Part shown: positions 59,850-64,000 of the stretch, in pieces | How the letters are laid out: each line of letters begins with the position of its first letter | Position numbering within the stretch: the stretch's first letter is position 1 | NCBI RefSeq assembly: GCF_030282825.1 | Contig: NZ_JASTZU010000036.1 | Location: 112,440 to 176,439, forward strand | DNA: 64,000 nucleotides | Direction of reading: 5' to 3' | DNA from: Aquibacillus rhizosphaerae | GTDB taxonomy: Bacteria > Bacillota > Bacilli > Bacillales > Amphibacillaceae | Position numbers and translations under genes: made by a program | Notes under the pieces: model-generated | The model's database searches: none | What the model saw: only the letters and a program-made list of their open reading frames with translations | Told to the model about the DNA's origin: nothing

Positions 59850-61331
59850 ATGAATTTAGTTGAGAATATGAAGTTACAAGATACGATGAAAAAAAACACG
59901 TTAATGCTGATTACCATAATGATCACAATGGGTGCAGGAATTGCTTTGACATTTAGTCAAGGTGATTATTTCACACTAAGTATTTATAGCGTTGATTTAC
60001 TGTTAGTGGTAGTGCTATATGTCGTCTTCCAAAAAATAATGAAAAAACCGAATATACTACCCTATTTAATGATTTCGGTTGTTTATGCTTTTAATTTCCT
60101 TTTTGTATTCGTAAAAGATAGTAGCATTAATATTATATTGATAATCTTATTTATGGCAATTTATTCAGCGATTCACTTGAACCGAAAAATATTTTTCTAT
60201 GGCTATTCATTAGGTTTTGCAGTTATTTTAGCCAACAATTTCTTAGCAACTGATAACAAAGAGGTAATCCAAGAGTTATTTAGTTATACCATTTTAATTT
60301 ATTTATTAACTGGAATTATTTTTTATGTAGTAATCCGTTTAGCGCAGGACCAAACAGCAAAGTTAGAAGACTTTTTACTTCAGTCAGAACAAGAAACGAA
60401 CCGGAAAGAAACCCAAAAAACACGTCTGGAACAAGATGTCACAGCAATCATTGAAAGTATTTCAGAAGTGAATGATCATTTGCAAACCAATTTAACTTCT
60501 CAAAATGAAATGGCCGCTGCTATTAATGAAGTATCGATTGGAAGTCAAACACAATCAGAGCAAATATCAGAAATAGCACAAAATACCAATGATACTAAAA
60601 CTAACATTGATGAAGTACATCGTAAATCGATTGATTTATATGGGGCTTCAAACGAAGCAAGTAAGTTGACGGAAAATGGTAAAGGTAAAATAAATGAATT
60701 GAACGAAAATAATAAGACGTTAGAAAAGGTTATCCAAGATTTAAATGAAACCTTTGAAGTATTAACAGCAAAGATTTCTGAAACAAATACATTTGCAGGT
60801 ACAATCAAAGAGATAACGGAGCAAACTAATTTACTGGCACTTAATGCGTCAATTGAAGCAGCGCGTGCTGGTGAAGCTGGTAAAGGTTTCGCTGTGGTAG
60901 CAGACGAAATTCGTAAGCTAGCTGATCTAACTGGACAAACAACAGAAAAAATTACAACGAACTTAGTTGATTTAAATGCCAGTAACAAGCAAGCGATCGA
61001 TAAGATGGAGCAAAGTAGGCAAAATATTGAGACTAATGTGACAACTACAGGTGAAGTTACAGGCTATTTCGAACAAATTTCAAGCACGATGTATAAATTG
61101 GATGAAGGCTTGAAAGGCTTCACGTATCTAGCTGAAAAAGTCCAAGGACAATCAAATGGAGTGGAAAATTCCACGAACGATTTAGCTGCAATTATTGAAC
61201 AAGCATCTGCAAGCTTACAACAGATGAATGCAACAGTTGAAACTTTATCAAACGGAAATCAACAGTTATCGAAGTTGATGGATGATACTGTTGAACGAGC
61301 GTTAGCTATTAAAGATAACTTTCAAGATTAA
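59850..61331 (+). CDS. Methyl-accepting chemotaxis-type receptor without extracellular domain
   Basis: 493 residues: about six transmembrane helices in the first ~170 residues, a coiled region, then an MCP signalling domain. The hairpin tip is [20 protein letters not shown] followed by [22 protein letters not shown]. No HAMP domain and no sizeable extracytoplasmic loop are seen, so it may sense a membrane or energy-state signal. ATG 59850 follows GGAGGAG; GTG 59844 overlaps that RBS. No other chemotaxis gene lies nearby. Confidence 0.85.
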   Translation: MNLVENMKLQDTMKKNTLMLITIMITMGAGIALTFSQGDYFTLSIYSVDLLLVVVLYVVFQKIMKKPNILPYLMISVVYAFNFLFVFVKDSSINIILIILFMAIYSAIHLNRKIFFYGYSLGFAVILANNFLATDNKEVIQELFSYTILIYLLTGIIFYVVIRLAQDQTAKLEDFLLQSEQETNRKETQKTRLEQDVTAIIESISEVNDHLQTNLTSQNEMAAAINEVSIGSQTQSEQISEIAQNTNDTKTNIDEVHRKSIDLYGASNEASKLTENGKGKINELNENNKTLEKVIQDLNETFEVLTAKISETNTFAGTIKEITEQTNLLALNASIEAARAGEAGKGFAVVADEIRKLADLTGQTTEKITTNLVDLNASNKQAIDKMEQSRQNIETNVTTTGEVTGYFEQISSTMYKLDEGLKGFTYLAEKVQGQSNGVENSTNDLAAIIEQASASLQQMNATVETLSNGNQQLSKLMDDTVERALAIKDNFQD

Positions 61332-61345
61332 TTATCGTTTTTCTA

Positions 61346-61397
61346 AACAGGGAAGCTACAATACCTAAACAGGTTATTAGCTTTCCTGTTTTTATCT
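61346..61397 (+). terminator. Terminator after the chemoreceptor gene
   Basis: AACAGGGAAGCTA / TAGCTTTCCTGTT with one G-U pair around a 19-base loop, followed by TTTATCTT. Confidence 0.75.
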
Positions 61398-61511
61398 TGT
61401 TTAACAATGGATGGAATTATTTAAACTTTTAATGACGATAAATTAGAAGTATAATTGTAAATTAAGTTTAACGGTTAAAAAAATCGATTATAAAAAGTGC
61501 GGGGGAAAAAA

Positions 61512-62099
61512 ATGATCATTAAAAAAGATCAGTTTAACAACCACAACATGAGTAAGTTAATTAAAGGTGTTGTTGTACCAAGGCCGATAGCTTGGGTATC
61601 ATCAATAGATAAAACGGGCATTCATAATATAGCCCCATTCAGCTTTTATACTGTAGCGTCTTTAGATCCAATCACGCTATGTTTTTCAGTAGGAAGTGGG
61701 GACGTAAATAACACAAAAGACACGTTAGCAAATATTAAGGAAACGAACGAATTTGTTGTTAACGTTGTTACAGAATCACTAGCTAATCAGATGTATGAAA
61801 CGAGTAAATTCTACCAATCAGAAATTGATGAATTTGACGTAGCAAAGCTAAATACGGCAAAAAGTGAATACGTAAAAGCTCCTAGGTTAAAAGAGTCACC
61901 AATTGCTATGGAGTGTAAGTTAGATAGAATTATTAACGTGGGTACCAGTCATCTCATTCTAGGTGAGGTTGTTTGCTACCATATCGACAATGATGTTTAT
62001 TCAGAAAATGATAAAGTAGATCCGGATAAACTAAACATAATTGGACGAATGGCTGGAGACTACGCTCATATTAATGATTATTTTAAATTACCTAGATAA
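61512..62099 (+). CDS. Flavin reductase-like (DIM6/NTAB) FMN-binding protein
   Basis: The 195-residue split-barrel protein has the flavin_reduct pattern: VVPRPIAWVSSIDKTGIHNIAPFSFYTVASLDPITLCFSV-type N-terminal half, NTKDTLANIKETNEFVVNVV, and HLILGEVVCYHI. It probably binds FMN. The group includes flavin reductases and unknown proteins. Start ATG 61512 follows GCGGGGG. Confidence 0.82.
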   Translation: MIIKKDQFNNHNMSKLIKGVVVPRPIAWVSSIDKTGIHNIAPFSFYTVASLDPITLCFSVGSGDVNNTKDTLANIKETNEFVVNVVTESLANQMYETSKFYQSEIDEFDVAKLNTAKSEYVKAPRLKESPIAMECKLDRIINVGTSHLILGEVVCYHIDNDVYSENDKVDPDKLNIIGRMAGDYAHINDYFKLPR

Positions 62100-62342
62100 T
62101 GAAAAATTCATATCGTACTGTCAAAGTTAAGATATAACTGTCATGCTTAGCTTTTTTCTATTAACGGCGAGGTTACAAGCAGGACTAGATGCGAGTTAGT
62201 ATTGATTAGAGTAGTACATACATAAACTTGAAAAGGTTTTCTTTTTTTAAGAAGAGTGATGTTGAAGTTTCATAGTTTTTCAAAAACATGACTAGCGATT
62301 TTAGCGTGTAAAATGCTCAACATAATAGGGGGAGAAGCTTCA

Positions 62343-63491
62343 GTGTCTAACAGAGATTCAATCGTTCCTTTAAAAATGCTATTGTTCTGTTTTCATGGTG
62401 CAAATACGATTATAGTTAGTTTTTTACCTTTATATTTACAATATAAAGGGTTGAGTGGTAAGGAGATAGGATGGGTTTTAGCAATAGGTCCAATGGCGGC
62501 TATTGTTTCACAACCGTTTTGGGGTTTCATGAGTGATAAATATCAAACAGTAAAGCGTATTTTAATAATATGTTTAATTGGATTATTAATCAGTAGTTCT
62601 ATATTTCTACAAATGACTACAGTTCCTCTACTATTAACACTAGGAGCTATCTTTTTCTTTTTCTCTGCACCAATAGGCGCATTAGGAGATAGTTTGTCGC
62701 AACGAAGAGCAGATCATTTGGGGATATCATTTGGAACGATTAGAACATGGGGTTCTATCGGTTTTGCAACATCTTCTTTACTCGTTGGTGAATTTCTTTC
62801 AGCTGTTGGGATTCAATACTTGGTGTGGCCTTACTTACTTCTGGGTACAGCGGCGTTAGTCGTCTGTTTGAAACTTACGGATGTCAAAATTGATGCAGGA
62901 AAAATTCAATTGAGTGATGTTAAAAGACTATTTAGTAGTCGACCTTTCTTTATTTTTTTAGTCCTAATTATGTTTATTACTATTTCTCATCGTGCGAATG
63001 ACAGCTTTATTGGTATATATATTTCACAATTAGGCGGAAGTGAAAGTCTCATAGGAATAGCTTGGTTTGTTGGTGTTGCAAGTGAGGCTTTGGTATTTGC
63101 TCTTGCAGGGCGTTGGTTCAAAAAGTTTCATCCTTTGATTTTTATCATCGGCGCAGGTTTTCTGTACACGATTCGTTGGTTCTTTTATTCATTTGTAGAT
63201 GATCCGATATTTATTGTGGCTTTACAATTCTTACATGGATTAACATTTGGGGTCTTTTATTTATCTGCATTTCAATATGTCACACGGTTAATTCCAAGAG
63301 TCTTACAATCAACAGGACATCTTGTATTTGTCTCTGTGTTTTTTGGCCTTTCTGGTATCATTGGCTCTTTACTAGGTGGTTCACTAATCGATTCAATGGG
63401 GGGCGGATACTTATACTTATTCATGGGGTTTCTTGCACTAGTTGGAACCATTTTATTAACAATATACCACGTTTTACCATTTGGGAAATAG
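62343..63491 (+). CDS. MFS transporter (HcaT/LacY-like MFS_1 group)
   Basis: About 382 residues and 12 transmembrane helices. FHGANTIIVSFLPLYLQYKGLSGKEIGWVLAIGPMAAI, WGFMSDKYQTVKRIL and GTIRTWGSIGFATSSLL resemble the 3-phenylpropionate permease (HcaT) / YwbF type proteins. I place the start at GTG 62343, after GGGGGAGAAG; an in-frame ATG at 62313 overlaps this RBS. The substrate is unknown. No frames or signals are evident between 62100 and the RBS. Confidence 0.82.
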   Translation: MSNRDSIVPLKMLLFCFHGANTIIVSFLPLYLQYKGLSGKEIGWVLAIGPMAAIVSQPFWGFMSDKYQTVKRILIICLIGLLISSSIFLQMTTVPLLLTLGAIFFFFSAPIGALGDSLSQRRADHLGISFGTIRTWGSIGFATSSLLVGEFLSAVGIQYLVWPYLLLGTAALVVCLKLTDVKIDAGKIQLSDVKRLFSSRPFFIFLVLIMFITISHRANDSFIGIYISQLGGSESLIGIAWFVGVASEALVFALAGRWFKKFHPLIFIIGAGFLYTIRWFFYSFVDDPIFIVALQFLHGLTFGVFYLSAFQYVTRLIPRVLQSTGHLVFVSVFFGLSGIIGSLLGGSLIDSMGGGYLYLFMGFLALVGTILLTIYHVLPFGK

Positions 63492-63604
63492 GCTTAATGA
63501 AATACCGCATTGTTTAGTACGTAGTTGTGGCTGAAAAAAGTTAAGAGAACTGATAATAGTTTGATCAAAACCAAAGGTAATTTTCCAAAAAAAATTTAGG
63601 ACAG

Positions 63605-64000
63605 ATAAAATATAAAGTACGCATTAAATATTATTAACTTTTGTAAAGTTCTTTTCTGTTTGAGTGTTAATTGAGATGTATTACTCCGTTCCGTCAGAAC
63701 ACTTCGCTCTCCACGGGCACGACTTCAGCTAACTCAGAAGAATATCGCTTCTGAGTGGATCCTCACCCGTGGGACTGCGATTACTAGTCCCAGCGAAAAC
63801 ATTTGCTGTTCCCGTAGGACAAGGAAAGCTACCTGAATTCACATCGCACGAAGAAAATCGAATTTTATTTTCGAGGAGTCTACGCATTCTGCCTTCACTT
63901 TTAATAGTTCTCTTAATCTAGAGATAGATGTTATTTATATTTATTGGACTATTTTCACTCGAAAGAAAGAAAAATTCACCGAGCGAAGGAAAAATGCGAC
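63605..64000 (-). repeat. Large modular intergenic repeat, copy 4, cut by the window end
   Basis: It reads as the reverse complement of copies 2 and 3: it begins with AAAATATAAAGTACGCATTAAA, corresponding to their right end, then the CTCAGAAG hairpin and the CTACGCATTCTGCCTTCAC block. It also holds the GACAAGGAAAGCTACCTG... ATCGCACGAAGAAAAT module shared only with copy 1. The remainder lies beyond the window. The part of the gap before it (63492-63604) shows nothing. Confidence 0.85.

Overview
The window is low-GC DNA dominated by genes with close Bacillus subtilis counterparts: a pucABCDE/FGH/R purine-catabolism block, tnrA, an alaR-alaT pair, an H-type small acid-soluble spore protein and strong GGAGG ribosome binding sites. 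The spore protein points to an endospore former. An ectoine-hydrolase operon and an NhaC-type antiporter suggest a salt-tolerant member of the Bacillaceae (Oceanobacillus/Virgibacillus-like). I cannot name the species from sequence alone.

Layout. 0-0.5 kb: end of a DUF1836 gene cut by the window edge. 0.9-3.6 kb: three-gene ABC importer of the NMT1/SsuA type. 3.9-11.7 kb: pucA-B-C-D-E (xanthine dehydrogenase and its maturation) followed by an amidase and an FAH-family enzyme. 11.8-15.7 kb on the minus strand: pucF-pucG-pucH (allantoate amidohydrolase, ureidoglycine-glyoxylate aminotransferase, allantoinase). 16.0-18.7 kb: pucR, uraD, uraH. This covers hypoxanthine/xanthine through oxalurate, except that no uricase is present. 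Perfect or near-perfect TnrA boxes (TGTNA-N7-TNACA) lie before the ABC importer, before pucA and before tnrA itself (33.2 kb), tying the block to nitrogen limitation.

18.9-33 kb is a mix of housekeeping and accessory genes: small coat-like protein, DUF2268 protease, methyltransferase, alaR-alaT, FNT channel, GH43 glycosidase, HesB-like protein, SspH, EpsN-like aminotransferase, ABC exporter, PhoD-like phosphatase. 33.2-42 kb: tnrA, then a second PucR-type regulator and a five-gene operon (ectoine hydrolase DoeA, a Cys/Met-metabolism PLP enzyme, an M20 deacylase, an ACT-less homoserine dehydrogenase, an aldehyde dehydrogenase). I read this as a variant ectoine-degradation operon lacking the known DoeB and DoeD; it is the most interesting system here. 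42-63.5 kb: small FbpA-like proteins, GT2, HD-GYP, MATE, a second amidase, YitT-like protein, Lrp, zinc-ribbon microprotein, ZIP transporter, asparaginase, CAP lipoprotein, an ArsR/permease/Cys-microprotein module, a MarR/ABC-2 efflux operon, NhaC, a chemoreceptor, a flavin-reductase-fold protein and an MFS transporter.

Three families of dispersed non-coding repeats punctuate the window: (i) a 113-119 bp hairpin element in three copies (6.5, 15.9, 48.1 kb); (ii) a GC-richer ~480-520 bp modular element with ends related as inverted repeats, in four copies (20.9, 30.1, 46.0, 63.6 kb) plus a remnant at 42.6 kb; (iii) a 'CTAGCTCCAGCG...CTTTTCTTAT' element at 6.6 kb with a nearly end-to-end collapsed copy at 26.25 kb. 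The ArsR module carries four copies of an operator AATCAA-N6-TTGATT with identical spacing, one in front of each gene and one extra. No rRNA, tRNA, CRISPR array, transposase or phage gene was seen.
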